Shown: positions 51,877 to 60,653 of the stretch, in pieces
Position numbering within the stretch: the stretch's first letter is position 1
Layout of the letters: every line of letters starts with the position of its first letter
From: Chloroflexota bacterium
GTDB lineage: Bacteria > Chloroflexota > Anaerolineae > Promineifilales > Promineifilaceae
Length of the DNA stretch: 64,000 nt
Assembly: GCA_013112725.1 (NCBI GenBank)
Contig: JABFFZ010000006.1
Span: forward strand, 45,374 to 109,373
Direction: 5' to 3'
The notes under the pieces: generated by a model
Seen by the model: only the letters and a program-made list of their open reading frames with translations
Database searches by the model: none
What the model was told of the DNA's origin: nothing
Made by a program: the position numbers and the translations under genes

Positions 51877-51882
51877 GTCATA

Positions 51883-51915
51883 GACCTGGCCGGTTTCAAA
51901 AAACCTGTCAGGACT
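51883..51915. repeat. AACCTGTCAGG-type hairpin
   Basis: AGACCTGGCCGGTTTC, AAAA, AACCTGTCAGGACT pair with a few mismatches; located between the convergent LysM and mnhG genes. Same word family as 12666. Confidence 0.5.
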
Positions 51916-51921
51916 GCCTCG

Positions 51922-52269
51922 CTAATCAGGTTCCAGACCCTCCCCCATCTCCTCCGGCAAATCATTCTGCATGGCTTCTTTCATGGGAATGCCTAACCTG
52001 TACGCCGCCGAAGCGATGGCATGAGCCGCCACCGGCCCCGATATCATCAGCAGCACCATCAGCAGCAGCGCCTTGCCCCAGCCCAGAGGCGTCCACATGA
52101 CGGCGGCAACCAACAGCAGCACCACGCTAAACAGCCCCACTTTACCGGTGGCGTGCAGCCGGGTATACACATCGGGAAAACGAAGGTACCCTAACACACC
52201 GACTACTGAAAAAAAGGTGCCCACAAGAACGGCAACAAGCGCCACTGTCTGCGAAATTGTTTCCATCAT
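51922..52269 (-). CDS. mnhG: Mrp-type Na+/H+ antiporter subunit G
   Basis: Small subunit (115 residues, three helices) of the Mrp/Mnh cation-proton antiporter. Typical features: GTFFSVVGVLGYLRFPDVYTRLHATGK, LLMVLLMISGPVAAHAIASAAYRLG. ATG 52269 or 52266, with GGGAG upstream. It is transcribed away from the other mnh genes, which is unusual since G normally ends the operon. Confidence 0.92.
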   Translation of the reverse strand: MMETISQTVALVAVLVGTFFSVVGVLGYLRFPDVYTRLHATGKVGLFSVVLLLVAAVMWTPLGWGKALLLMVLLMISGPVAAHAIASAAYRLGIPMKEAMQNDLPEEMGEGLEPD

Positions 52270-52296
52270 TTCACTCCCGGTTTTTGACCTTTTGCC

Positions 52297-52326
52297 ATTA
52301 TAACCCTCGACAATTGGTTACAACAA
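52297..52326 (-). promoter_or_regulatory. Putative promoter of mnhG in the divergent mnhG/mnhA region
   Basis: On the minus strand TTGTTG (52326-52321), 18 bp, TATAAT (52302-52297). The start point would be about 20-25 bp from the mnhG ATG. On the plus strand a TATAAT at 52526-52531 may serve mnhA, but no good -35 is visible. Confidence 0.5.
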
Positions 52327-52390
52327 ACCAAAATGATTACCGCCTGATTTGTAGGGATTACTGGCTCTACAGGATTTCATGGGGTTCGGC

Positions 52391-52452
52391 GTGACATGTG
52401 ACGAGTGATGCGTGTGGTCTCTCTGGTCACGCATCACTCGTCACGCATCACG
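52391..52452. repeat. Tandem-word hairpin, GTGACGAGTGATGCGTG class
   Basis: GTGACATGTGACGAGTGATG, CGTGTGGTC then TCTCTGGTCACGCATCACTC and GTCACGCATCACG. Lies in the 309-bp mnhG/mnhA divergent region; nothing else gene-like is seen there. Confidence 0.7.
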
Positions 52453-52578
52453 GCCTGTCAACCCCCTGAGTTCCCAAAGAACCGGATTACTGAGTAGAAC
52501 AGGTGGCGACCCGGTCATATGTGGCTATAATCGGTTGGGAAGGCGGGCAGGCACACGGCCGTCTCTGTAGTATAGCGC

Positions 52579-55461
52579 ATGACTCAGACTACCTTACTTT
52601 TAGCCCCACTCATTACATTGTTACTTGGCACGGCCGTTGGCTTTGTTTTTGCCCACCCCACCCTCAATGCCCGCCTGCCCATCACCCGCCAGGTCTGGCT
52701 GCTGGCCCTCTTCCCCCTTATTGCCTTTATCATTTTGCTGCTACCTGTCTCCGCCCTCAACGATGGGCAGATATTTCTGTGGCGCGTCGAATGGCTGCCC
52801 CCCTTTGGGCTGCAACTGGGCCTATACTACGACAGTTGGAGTGCCCTCTTTGCCCTCATTATCACCTTCATCGGCGTCCTGATTGTCATTTATGCCGGGC
52901 AATACTTCAACGGTCAGCAAGACGCCTGGCGATTCCAGGTTTACACCCTGCTTTTTATGACCTCCATGCTGGGCCTGGTGATGGCCGGTGATGTGCTGAC
53001 CCTGTTCATCTTTTGGGAAGGCACCAGTATCACCTCTTATCTGCTGATCGCCTACAAATACAAAGACCCGGAAGCCCGCGCTGGCGCCTTCCGCTCCCTG
53101 TTCATCACCGGCGGTGGCGGCATCGCCTTGTTGGCCGGCCTGCTGTTTGTGAGCTATGTCAGCGGCAGCACGCAGTGGACAGATATCCTCAGCAGCGGCG
53201 ACCGGCTGCGTTCCAGCGAGTTTTATACGGTGATGCTGGCATTGGTGGCGTTTGGCGCTTTTGCCAAAAGCGCCCAATTCCCGGCGCACATCTGGCTGCC
53301 GGGTGCGATGAGCGCCCCCACGCCCGCCAGCGCCTACCTGCACTCGGCGACCATGGTTAAAGCCGGCATCTACCTGATGGCCCGGCTCAACCCGGCGCTC
53401 GGTTTTACCAGCCAATGGTTTTTCCTGCTAACGGTGGTGGGCATGGCCACCATGTTGTGTGGCGCTTATTTGGGTCTGAAGCAAAAAGACCTCAAGGGAC
53501 TGCTGGCCTACTCCACCATTGCTCAGTTGGGCATTTTGATGTTGCTCATTGGGCAGGAGGATGAAGAAAGTTACAAGGCGCTGGTGATTGGCATTGTGGC
53601 TCACGCGCTTTACAAGAGCGCCTTGTTTATGGTTGCCGGTATTATAGACCACGAAACAGGCACCAGGGACATCACCCGCCTGGGTGGGCTGCGCCGGGCA
53701 ATGCCCGTCTCTTTCGCCATTGCCCTTTTAGCTGGTCTTTCCATGGCCGGGCTGCCTCCCATGTTTGGCTTTTTGGCAAAGGAAACGCTGCTGGCGGCTA
53801 CGTTACATCCAAACTTGCAGCCGGTGCTGGCGGCCGTATCTGTGTTCACCGGCGCCCTCATGTTGGCCCAGGCCGGGTTGTTTGTGATAGACACGTTCCT
53901 GGGCCAACCGCGTGATCCTACTGTTCATGCACACGAAGCGCCGCAACCGATGCTGCTGTCCCCGGCCATTCCGGCGGCATTGTCGTTGATCATTGTGCTT
54001 TTGCCTGGGCCGAAGGAAGAATCGGCATTTCTGGCTGCCGCCGCCGCCGCTGCTTTTGGCAGCAAGGTCAAAGTTTCGCTGGCGCTCTTTCATGGGCTGA
54101 ATGCGCCGCTGCTGCTTTCGATTATTGCTATCACGTTGGGGTCGGTTATCTGGTATTTCCGCTGGCCGCTGCGCGCCTGGCAAGACCGCCTGGGGGCAGC
54201 ATTTACTTTCAACCGGCTGTATGCCGGCGTACTGGTAGCCATGGACAAAGGGGGATATGTTGCCACTCGCTTGCAGCAGGGCAAATTGCGCACCTATCTG
54301 GTGATTATGATCCTGGCAGCCGTGTCCCTGGTCTTCTTTTTCATGGGCTGGCCCACGTATTCGTTGGCCGGTCTCACCTGGCCCGGCCTCGATTTTCCTG
54401 GGGAGATGGCTTTATTGCGTTTCTTTTCCCTGCTGGTTGTCACCGGTTCGGCCCTGGCAACCCTGGTTTTGAACCGCGACTTCTACGCCATCCTGGCTAT
54501 GAGCGCCATGGGGTTGGGCACGGCCGTCTGGTTTGTGCTGGAACCGGCGCCCGATGTGGCCCTGGTGCAAATTGTGGTAGATATTCTGTCGCTGGTCATT
54601 CTGGTGCTGACGCTGGCAAAATTACCCCGGGCGCAGCGCCTGAAAGCACAACGGATGCGCTGGGCAGAACGGCCGTCGCGCCCGCTGCTGCTGCGGGATG
54701 CCATTGCCTCTATCGCCATTGGTTGTGTGGTCGCCTTGATCACCCTAACCGCTTTAACCTCCCGCCCCCGCCTAAGCCAGGTGACGCCTTACTACATCGC
54801 CAACGCCAAAGAGGAAACCGGCGCGGCCGATATTGTTGGCGCCATCATTGTAGATTTCCGGGCAATGGACACCCTGATAGAAATCACCGTCTTCAGCCTG
54901 GCCGGGCTGGGCGTTTTTACCCTGTTGAACTATGCCGCCCGCACGCACGGCGACCACGCCCAGGGCGAGAAAAAAGTCCGGCGTACTTTCTCGACCCTGG
55001 GCATTGGCGGCCGGCGGGCTTCTCCATTTCTGCGCGCACCGGCCTATGCCCTCCTGCCGGTGGCGCTGGTGTTAGGCATTGTGCAGATGATGTTCGGCCA
55101 CGACCAGCCCGGCGATGGGTTTACCGCCGGCGTGGTGATTGGGCTGGCGGTGGCGCTGTGGTATGTGGTGTTTGGCTACACCGAGACGCGCGCCCGCCTG
55201 CCCTGGCTGCGTGCCTCGGTGCTCATTGCCGTTGGTGTGCTGCTGGCAATTGTAAACGGGATCATTGTGACCCTTTTTACCGACCATTTTTTGGGAAATA
55301 TGGATTACGGCGAACTGGTAGGGCTGCCGCTTCCCGGTGGTTTCCACATCAGTTCATCCTTCCTGTTTGAAATAGCCATCTGCCTGGCCGTCTTGGGCAG
55401 CGCCACGCATATGCTCAATGCGCTGGGGCACCCTGGAGAAGAGGAGGAGGGTACTGCGTGA
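52579..55461 (+). CDS. mnhA: Mrp-type Na+/H+ antiporter subunit A fused to subunit B
   Basis: Large proton-pathway subunit, 960 residues. Residues 1-560 are the NuoL-like antiporter core (GDVLTLFIFWEGTSITSYLLI, GAFAKSAQFPAHIWLPGAM, SAYLHSATMVKAGIYLMARL), then the MrpA C-terminal helices, an MbhE-like stretch (ADIVGAIIVDFRAMDTLIEI, about 755-775), and from about 815 an MnhB domain (LVLGIVQMMFGHDQPGDGFTAGVVIGLAVA). A and B are usually separate genes in Bacteria, so this is an A-B fusion. It opens the plus-strand operon A(B)-C-D-E-F. Confidence 0.93.
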   Translation: MTQTTLLLAPLITLLLGTAVGFVFAHPTLNARLPITRQVWLLALFPLIAFIILLLPVSALNDGQIFLWRVEWLPPFGLQLGLYYDSWSALFALIITFIGVLIVIYAGQYFNGQQDAWRFQVYTLLFMTSMLGLVMAGDVLTLFIFWEGTSITSYLLIAYKYKDPEARAGAFRSLFITGGGGIALLAGLLFVSYVSGSTQWTDILSSGDRLRSSEFYTVMLALVAFGAFAKSAQFPAHIWLPGAMSAPTPASAYLHSATMVKAGIYLMARLNPALGFTSQWFFLLTVVGMATMLCGAYLGLKQKDLKGLLAYSTIAQLGILMLLIGQEDEESYKALVIGIVAHALYKSALFMVAGIIDHETGTRDITRLGGLRRAMPVSFAIALLAGLSMAGLPPMFGFLAKETLLAATLHPNLQPVLAAVSVFTGALMLAQAGLFVIDTFLGQPRDPTVHAHEAPQPMLLSPAIPAALSLIIVLLPGPKEESAFLAAAAAAAFGSKVKVSLALFHGLNAPLLLSIIAITLGSVIWYFRWPLRAWQDRLGAAFTFNRLYAGVLVAMDKGGYVATRLQQGKLRTYLVIMILAAVSLVFFFMGWPTYSLAGLTWPGLDFPGEMALLRFFSLLVVTGSALATLVLNRDFYAILAMSAMGLGTAVWFVLEPAPDVALVQIVVDILSLVILVLTLAKLPRAQRLKAQRMRWAERPSRPLLLRDAIASIAIGCVVALITLTALTSRPRLSQVTPYYIANAKEETGAADIVGAIIVDFRAMDTLIEITVFSLAGLGVFTLLNYAARTHGDHAQGEKKVRRTFSTLGIGGRRASPFLRAPAYALLPVALVLGIVQMMFGHDQPGDGFTAGVVIGLAVALWYVVFGYTETRARLPWLRASVLIAVGVLLAIVNGIIVTLFTDHFLGNMDYGELVGLPLPGGFHISSSFLFEIAICLAVLGSATHMLNALGHPGEEEEGTA

Positions 55462-55500
55462 TGCGTGAACCGTAGTCGGTTCACGTATCACAGTCCACGA
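55455..55500. repeat. Tandem-word hairpin, GCGTGATGCGTGAACC class
   Basis: TGCGTGATGCGTGAACCGTA then GTCGGTTCACGTATCACAGT and CCACG. The mnhA stop codon is inside the left arm. Confidence 0.6.
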
Positions 55501-55505
55501 TAAAT

Positions 55506-55847
55506 ATGGAACTATTAACAGCACTCACTATCGGTACCTTATTTGCTATTGGCGTTTTCCAACTGCTGCGGCGGAATGTGATCCGCTCGGCGATTGGGCT
55601 GGTGATTCTGGCCAATGCCGTGAACCTGTTTTTGCTGACGACAGGGGCTTATCTGGGTGAAGACCCGGCTTATGCAACGTATACCGGTGTGGGGCAGCGA
55701 ATCGCGGACCCACTGCCCCAGGCGCTCATCCTCACGGCCATTGTCATCAGTATGGGTGGCACGGCCTTTGTGCTGGCAATGCTTTACATCATTTCCGCCC
55801 GCTACCAGACGGCCAATATGGATGAGGTAGATAATTTGAAGAATTAG
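55506..55847 (+). CDS. mnhC: Mrp-type Na+/H+ antiporter subunit C
   Basis: NuoK-like subunit of 113 residues with three helices: GTLFAIGVFQLLRRNVIRSAIGLVILANAVNLFLL in outline, then DPLPQALILTAIVISMGGTAFVLAML, the most conserved MrpC segment. The acidic tail (NMDEVDNLKN) is cytoplasmic. Spaced from mnhA and mnhD only by repeat hairpins. Confidence 0.94.
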   Translation: MELLTALTIGTLFAIGVFQLLRRNVIRSAIGLVILANAVNLFLLTTGAYLGEDPAYATYTGVGQRIADPLPQALILTAIVISMGGTAFVLAMLYIISARYQTANMDEVDNLKN

Positions 55848-55857
55848 GATGAGAGGA

Positions 55858-55890
55858 TTGGAGATTACAACAATCTCCAATCCCCCATTT
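55858..55890. repeat. Word hairpin, GATTGGAGATT class
   Basis: GATTGGAGATTACAACAATC then TCCAATCCCCC. Between mnhC and mnhD. Same class as 4857 and 16996. Confidence 0.6.
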
Positions 55891-55897
55891 TTTTCAA

Positions 55898-57391
55898 ATG
55901 ACGATTGAACCGCAGTTGATTTTATTACCCATACTCATCCCGCTGTTGGGGGCGGGTGTGGCGCTGCTGCTGCGCAAGCGACGGCCGTACCAGGCTGGTT
56001 GGTCATTGGGCAGTATGCTCCTTTCGTGCGGGGTTAGTTTGTGGTTATTTGTGGATGTGTGGCAAACGGGACGGCCGTTGGTGTGGCAGGGCGGCGGCTG
56101 GCTGGCGCCCTTTGGCATCACGCTGGTGGCGGACATACTCGCCCTGTTTTTTGTGGTGATGACCCAGCTGGTGATGGTGACGGGCATGGTGTATGCCCTG
56201 GGCAGCGGGGACAAAGCGGTGAAGTATCCTGCCTTTTTGGTACTGTTCCTCACCCTCTGCACCGGGCTGACCGGGGCGTTTATGACCGGCGATATTTTCA
56301 ATATGTACGTTTTTGCCGAACTGCTGGTCATTTCCGGCACGGTGCTGACGGCCATATCCGATGATAAATTTGGCACAGAAGCCGCCTACAAATACTTTTA
56401 CATGAGCTTACTGGCCTCTTTCTTGATGCTGCTGGGCATAGGCTGCCTGTACGTTTCCTACGGTACGCTGAATATGGCCGACCTGTCCGGGCGAATTCAG
56501 GCACAACCTGATGGCCTGCTCCTCTTACCGGCCATTGGCTTTTTGTTGGCCACATTCATGATCAAAAGCGCCGTCTTTCCCTTTCACTTCTGGCAGCCCG
56601 ATTTTCATGCCGCATCGCCAACGGCCGTGTCCGCCATGCTCTCTTCCGTGGTGGTGAAATTGGGCGTCTATGGCTTTTTGCGTATGACCTTCCTGTTATT
56701 TGCGGCGCAGGCGGTGCAGATGCGCGGGCTGCTATTGGTATTGGGTTTGGTGGGCATCCTGTTTGGCGGGTTGTCGGCCATTGGCACGCATAATGTTAAA
56801 CGGATGCTGGCCTACTCTACGCTGGCGCAAATTGGTTTTATTTTGGTGGGCATTGGCTGGGGGACGCCGCTGGCGCTAACGGCGGCGCTGGTTTTTGCCT
56901 TTAATCACAGCCTGATCAAAGCAGCCATGCTGATGTTGGCCGGGTTTGTGGCCAGCCGGGCTTCGGTTAAGTCGGCCGCTTTTGATGTGGTGACGGGGGT
57001 GGGACGGCCGTTGCCCGCCGCCGGGCTGTTGTTCTTCATTGGCAGTCTGGCGCTGGCCGGCATTCCCCCCACCAGCGGGTTTGTGAGCAAACTGCTGCTT
57101 TTTTCCAGCGGTATTGAAGCTGCCGCCTTTTGGCCGCTGCTGATCCTGGGGCTATTTAGCATTCTGACGCTGGTGTATACGATGCGCGCCTTTATGCGCA
57201 TCTGGTGGCAAGAACCGGCGGCGGGCATCAGCACCAAACCAGCAGGCGACCATTTGTTGGCGCCCATCCTGCTGATTGGGCTGATTCTGGTGTTGGGCAT
57301 TTGGGCCAGCCCGCTGGTAGAGGCAGCACAGGCGGTAAGCGCCTGGGTAGCAGACCCGGCTGCGTATGTGGCGGCGGTGTTGGGGAATTGA
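55898..57391 (+). CDS. mnhD: Mrp-type Na+/H+ antiporter subunit D
   Basis: NuoN/M-like antiporter subunit of 497 residues with about 14 helices. Key segments: TGDIFNMYVFAELLVISGTVL (conserved Glu in the membrane), MIKSAVFPFHFWQPDFHAASPTAVSAML, HNVKRMLAYSTLAQIGFILVG, FAFNHSLIKAAMLMLAGFV and AGIPPTSGFVSKLLLF. Key Lys/Glu residues of the proton channel are present. Confidence 0.94.
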   Translation: MTIEPQLILLPILIPLLGAGVALLLRKRRPYQAGWSLGSMLLSCGVSLWLFVDVWQTGRPLVWQGGGWLAPFGITLVADILALFFVVMTQLVMVTGMVYALGSGDKAVKYPAFLVLFLTLCTGLTGAFMTGDIFNMYVFAELLVISGTVLTAISDDKFGTEAAYKYFYMSLLASFLMLLGIGCLYVSYGTLNMADLSGRIQAQPDGLLLLPAIGFLLATFMIKSAVFPFHFWQPDFHAASPTAVSAMLSSVVVKLGVYGFLRMTFLLFAAQAVQMRGLLLVLGLVGILFGGLSAIGTHNVKRMLAYSTLAQIGFILVGIGWGTPLALTAALVFAFNHSLIKAAMLMLAGFVASRASVKSAAFDVVTGVGRPLPAAGLLFFIGSLALAGIPPTSGFVSKLLLFSSGIEAAAFWPLLILGLFSILTLVYTMRAFMRIWWQEPAAGISTKPAGDHLLAPILLIGLILVLGIWASPLVEAAQAVSAWVADPAAYVAAVLGN

Positions 57392-57397
57392 GTTGTG

Positions 57398-57465
57398 ATG
57401 TAACACAATTTGTCAAATCGTGCTACACATGCACTGATGAAAAGATCGTTTCCATAAGAGAGATT
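57398..57465. repeat. Dispersed repeat R1, copy b (inverted relative to copy a)
   Basis: GTAACACAATTTGTCAAATC to GTGCTAC, then ACATGCACTGATGAAAAGAT and CGTTTCCATAAGAGA. Its reverse complement matches 26730-26796 at most positions. Lies between mnhD and mnhE. Confidence 0.75.
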
Positions 57466-57512
57466 GAGTAATTGGGTAATTACGCAATTACGCAATTACG
57501 CAATTACCCAAT
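57464..57512. repeat. Tandem-word hairpin, GTAATTG/GCAATTAC class
   Basis: GAGTAATTGGGTAATTACGC then AATTACGCAATTACGCAATT and ACCCAATTAC. Follows repeat R1b directly, upstream of mnhE. Confidence 0.75.
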
Positions 57513-57533
57513 TACATCTTCCAGTGAGACAAA

Positions 57534-58025
57534 ATGGTAATGGTACGGGTACGGGTGATTTTGACACTAACATTGGTTTATCTGGCGTTGATGGCCAATC
57601 TGGCGCCGCTGAATGTGTTGATGGGGTTGCTGGTGGCAACGGCCGTGACCTTCTTGTTGCCTGGCGGTAATCATGACTGGCAGATGAGCTGGCGCAGTTG
57701 GCCGGCGGCCAATTGGGCCTTCGTCCGCTATGTGATTATGCTGGTCATAGATTTAGTGGTGAGCGGCGTCCAGGTAGCGCGGATAGTGCTATCGCCCAAG
57801 ATGTCCATTCGACCCGGCATCATTGCCATTGATTCCCAAACTTCATCCGACCTGGCTACGGCCTTTAGCGCCCACGCCATCACCCTAACACCCGGTGAAC
57901 TGGTGGTGGAAATTGACGAAAATGGCATCATGTACACCCACTGCCTGGATGTGGAGCAGGCGGCCATCGCCCTTGCTGCTGCCCAGCAAGAACGGCGCGA
58001 ATTGTTAGAAAAGATATTTTCTTAG
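57534..58025 (+). CDS. mnhE: Mrp-type Na+/H+ antiporter subunit E
   Basis: A 163-residue subunit with two N-terminal hydrophobic segments (ILTLTLVYLALMANLAPLNVLMGLLVATAVTFLL in outline) and a third (FVRYVIMLVIDLVVSGVQVA), then the cytoplasmic MrpE domain with the motifs SIRPGIIAIDSQTSSD and ITLTPGELVVEIDENGIMYTHCLDV. No strong ribosome binding site before ATG 57534; ATG 57540 is possible. Confidence 0.92.
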   Translation: MVMVRVRVILTLTLVYLALMANLAPLNVLMGLLVATAVTFLLPGGNHDWQMSWRSWPAANWAFVRYVIMLVIDLVVSGVQVARIVLSPKMSIRPGIIAIDSQTSSDLATAFSAHAITLTPGELVVEIDENGIMYTHCLDVEQAAIALAAAQQERRELLEKIFS

Positions 58026-58031
58026 AATGCG

Positions 58032-58077
58032 GGCTGGTGGGTAGTGGCTGGTACCAACCAGCCACTACCCACCAGCC
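58032..58077. repeat. Perfect 21-bp tandem-word hairpin, GGCTGGTGGGTAGT class
   Basis: Arms 58032-58052 and 58057-58077 are exact reverse complements around ACCA. The word GGCTGGT occurs at both ends of each arm. It separates mnhE from mnhF and would hide nothing of the mnhF start, which lies 17 bp further on. Confidence 0.85.
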
Positions 58078-58093
58078 ACCCACTTCATTCATT

Positions 58094-58369
58094 ATGGTAA
58101 ACTTGCTGCTCATTACCCTCTATATCTCCCTCATTATCCACGTCGTCCTGATCGGCATTTCCGTGTGGCGGGTGTGGCGTGGGGATAATGTCATAGACCG
58201 GCTGATGGGCACGGAATTGGTGACAACGCTCTTTTTGGCGGTGCTGGTGCTGGTTTCCCTGATCTTTCGAGAAAGTTTATATATTGATGTGGCCCTCGGG
58301 TTGGCGGCGCTGAGTTTTATTGGCACGGTGGCGCTGGCGAAATATCTGGCAGATGAGCAGATGTTTTAG
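58094..58369 (+). CDS. mnhF: Mrp-type Na+/H+ antiporter subunit F
   Basis: A 91-residue subunit with three helices: LLLITLYISLIIHVVLIGISVWRV, the conserved VWRGDNVIDRLMGTELVTT loop, LFLAVLVLVSLIF and YIDVALGLAALSFIGTVALAKYL. ATG 58094 is chosen because upstream codons come from the repeat hairpin. Last gene of the mnh plus-strand operon. Confidence 0.93.
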   Translation: MVNLLLITLYISLIIHVVLIGISVWRVWRGDNVIDRLMGTELVTTLFLAVLVLVSLIFRESLYIDVALGLAALSFIGTVALAKYLADEQMF

Positions 58370-58373
58370 TGGG

Positions 58374-58403
58374 TGAACGATTGGCAGCAAGGCCAATCGT
58401 TCA
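58374..58403. terminator. Hairpin between convergent mnhF and the lipoprotein gene
   Basis: GAACGATTGGC, AGCAAG, GCCAATCGTTC: perfect 11-bp stem extended by T/A. T-tracts are short on both sides. The lipoprotein stop codon lies at its end. Confidence 0.6.
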
Positions 58404-59573
58404 TTCTATCGTCACCGGCAGCCGGATTTCCCGGTAGGTAGCCTCGCTGTTGCCGATGGTGATGTAGAGCAGCGCCCCGCCCCTGGCGTTGGCCGGTATT
58501 TCCAGGTCTATTTCCCAAAATCCATATTGGTTGGCGTAGGCAGTGGCGCTGGTGATGAGGCCAGACGGCCGTGCCGGATCATCTGTTTCCAGGCGCAGCC
58601 GCACTTCCCGTTCCGGGGCATTGATGGCAATGCCAAAAAGATATGTGTTTTGACCGGCGTTAAAGCCAATTGTGTCGCTGTTACCTAATTGCAGTTGAAT
58701 GGCCTGTGCATCGTCTGCCGCCAAAATGGTAAGGGGGATGCGCACTTCGCGCAGGTTTTCCTGGCCGGGGACGCCGGTATAGGCGATGGCGCAGCCAGGG
58801 CCGGGCGTTGCCTGGGTGGAAACGATGGTGTAACCAAGCCAGCTCCCCCGCGCCACATTGAAACTCTGGTTGGCCACAGTGGTGGTGCACCCCTGATCCA
58901 GCACGGTAATGGTGATCGTTTCATTAACGGGGTTATTGACGCGCCCTTCAAAGAGGATGGTGTAACCGGCTACGGCCGTATCCCCCGCAACCGGCCGATT
59001 TAGGGTAATGAATGATTTGTCTGCGCCCGTTTGGGGTAGCAGGGTAATGGGCATGGCCGTACCATTTACCGCGCCGGCCAATTGGGCGCTCAGTTCGGCC
59101 GGTCCGGTAGTGGTAAACGGCAAGACGGCCGTTACCAACCACTCACCGGCAGCATCAATCGTAGCCGTTTCTTGCCATACGTCCTGCCCACCGGCTGCGG
59201 TGATGCGCACGGTTAACGGTTGGGTGGGTGGCGGCACAGCCCGACCTTGAATAATGAGTTCCTGCCCCACCGTGATTGCAGCGTGGGGGGCCGGCGCCAG
59301 AATGGTGATGATGCTGGCGCCGGAAACGGCCGTGTCGGTGGGCGCCGGAGTTGGTGTGAGAGTAGGCGGTGTGGTAGCGGTGGGGGAAGGGACGGCCGTT
59401 TCCGTTGGGGTGGCTGTGGGTGTTGGCGGTGGTTCGGTAGGGATAGCAGTGGGAGTAGGCGGCGGTAGGGTGTTGGGGGTGACGGCCGTTGGCGTTGCTT
59501 CCCCCTCCTGCCCACAGGCTGTAACCAAAATTCCCACACAAATGAACCAGATAACCTGGTGTAATCGCATCAT
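58401..59573 (-). CDS. Secreted lipoprotein with Pro/Thr-rich tether and Ig-like domains
   Basis: A 390-residue lipoprotein. The signal peptide ends in ILVTACGQ (lipobox Cys about 20). Residues 25-85 are a Pro/Thr/Ala low-complexity tether. Then follow two or three beta-sandwich, immunoglobulin-like domains (HAAITVGQELIIQGRAVPP, VNNPVNETITITVLDQG, EVRLRLETDDPARPSGLI), reminiscent of Gmad2/SpoVIF-neighbour type surface domains. Probably on the cell surface, role unknown. The tether DNA is rich in the ACGGCCGT palindrome (Thr-Ala-Val). Confidence 0.8.
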   Translation of the reverse strand: MMRLHQVIWFICVGILVTACGQEGEATPTAVTPNTLPPPTPTAIPTEPPPTPTATPTETAVPSPTATTPPTLTPTPAPTDTAVSGASIITILAPAPHAAITVGQELIIQGRAVPPPTQPLTVRITAAGGQDVWQETATIDAAGEWLVTAVLPFTTTGPAELSAQLAGAVNGTAMPITLLPQTGADKSFITLNRPVAGDTAVAGYTILFEGRVNNPVNETITITVLDQGCTTTVANQSFNVARGSWLGYTIVSTQATPGPGCAIAYTGVPGQENLREVRIPLTILAADDAQAIQLQLGNSDTIGFNAGQNTYLFGIAINAPEREVRLRLETDDPARPSGLITSATAYANQYGFWEIDLEIPANARGGALLYITIGNSEATYREIRLPVTIE

Positions 59574-59722
59574 CTACAGCTCCTCAACTTCCGTATGAAA
59601 TAAGAATCAACCCGCCAAAGTATAACAAAAACCAGACTTTTGCCAGTGAGGGGGGAATGAGAATGGGTTAGCGACGACTGAATTCTCGACCGTATAGCAG
59701 TTTGGCCTGATTGCCGCGTGGA

Positions 59723-60418
59723 CTAATCGCCCGGCTCCAGCACCGCTATACTCAGGTCACCTTGAGGTGGGCGAAGGCGGGGATGATCAGCATAAACGCC
59801 GCGATATTGGTCCGGCAGCATAGCCGCAATGCGGGTCATAATCTCATCGGTTCCCTGGGCCAACATCTCATCACGGATAGCGCGTTTCAACGCCGGTAGC
59901 GTAAACGCCGGACCAATACGAATATGTATGTCCAGGCGCCGCAGCCGGAGCAATCGTTCTTTAACGACTCGGTCTTCAGTACCCCACAAAGCCACCGGTA
60001 TCACCTGCACCCCCGTTTTAGCCGCCAGGTAAGCTGCCCCCGGTTTGCCCGGCAGCAGTGATTCCGCCTTACTGCGCGTCCCCTCTGGGGCAATCCCACT
60101 GATGCCCCCCGCTTGCAGCCGCTTGGTCACCTCCCGCAAGGCGTGGAAATCCGCCTCTTCCCGGTTCAGCCAGATCGCATTGAGCTTATTACCCAAAAAC
60201 CGCCAGAAGAGATATTTTTCATACTTATCCGCGATCATCAAGATGATGTCATCCCGATCAGCCAGCACCACCCCCAACATAGCATCCAGCCGCCCCAGGT
60301 GATTAGAGACAATCAGCGCCCCTTCGGTTGCCGGTATGTGTTCCATCCCTTGTATATCAACTCTGGCAATGATCTTCAAAATAAGACGGCATAAAATGCG
60401 TAATCCATGCAAAAACAT
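59723..60418 (-). CDS. plsC: 1-acyl-sn-glycerol-3-phosphate acyltransferase (PlsC family)
   Basis: Membrane-associated acyltransferase of 231 residues. Motif I SNHLGRLDAML (H-x4-D catalytic pair), motif III IAPEGTRSKAE and motif IV VIPVALWG are present. One N-terminal hydrophobic segment. Likely makes phosphatidic acid from lysophosphatidic acid. The 149 bp downstream (59574-59722) contains no gene. Confidence 0.88.
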   Translation of the reverse strand: MFLHGLRILCRLILKIIARVDIQGMEHIPATEGALIVSNHLGRLDAMLGVVLADRDDIILMIADKYEKYLFWRFLGNKLNAIWLNREEADFHALREVTKRLQAGGISGIAPEGTRSKAESLLPGKPGAAYLAAKTGVQVIPVALWGTEDRVVKERLLRLRRLDIHIRIGPAFTLPALKRAIRDEMLAQGTDEIMTRIAAMLPDQYRGVYADHPRLRPPQGDLSIAVLEPGD

Positions 60419-60552
60419 AAGACCTTGTCACCTTGTCAGCGTTGTGGGCAATTTCCCCAATCACCTCACGAATGAACGCAGTACATCAGTTACGACGCAC
60501 TGCGCCATATGATTATAGCCGGGGGAGAAAGGCATACAAAAAATCAGACAAG

Positions 60553-60650
60553 TTGGGTAGAAATTGGCAGTATGTTGGGGATAAGTTGGCAAGAATTGGG
60601 GATAAGTTGCCCGCTGATGGGGATAAAGTTGGGCAAAATAGGGGATAATG
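60553..60650. repeat. Five-copy 21-22 bp direct repeat array (iteron-like)
   Basis: Units with core TTGGGGATAAGTTGGCAA start at about 60553 (diverged), 60575, 60596, 60617 and 60639; spacing 22, 21, 21, 22 bp, two helical turns, so each core faces the same side of DNA. It lies in the 335-bp region between divergent plsC and the ABC-2 permease gene. A short ORF here (GDKL repeats) is a by-product of the 21-bp period. Confidence 0.75.
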
Positions 60651-60653
60651 TGC

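Noticed and set aside
60433..60648. A 71-codon ORF with GDKL repeats
   Set aside because: Its repeats are a by-product of the 21-bp DNA period; there is no ribosome binding site and the first half is low-quality coding.
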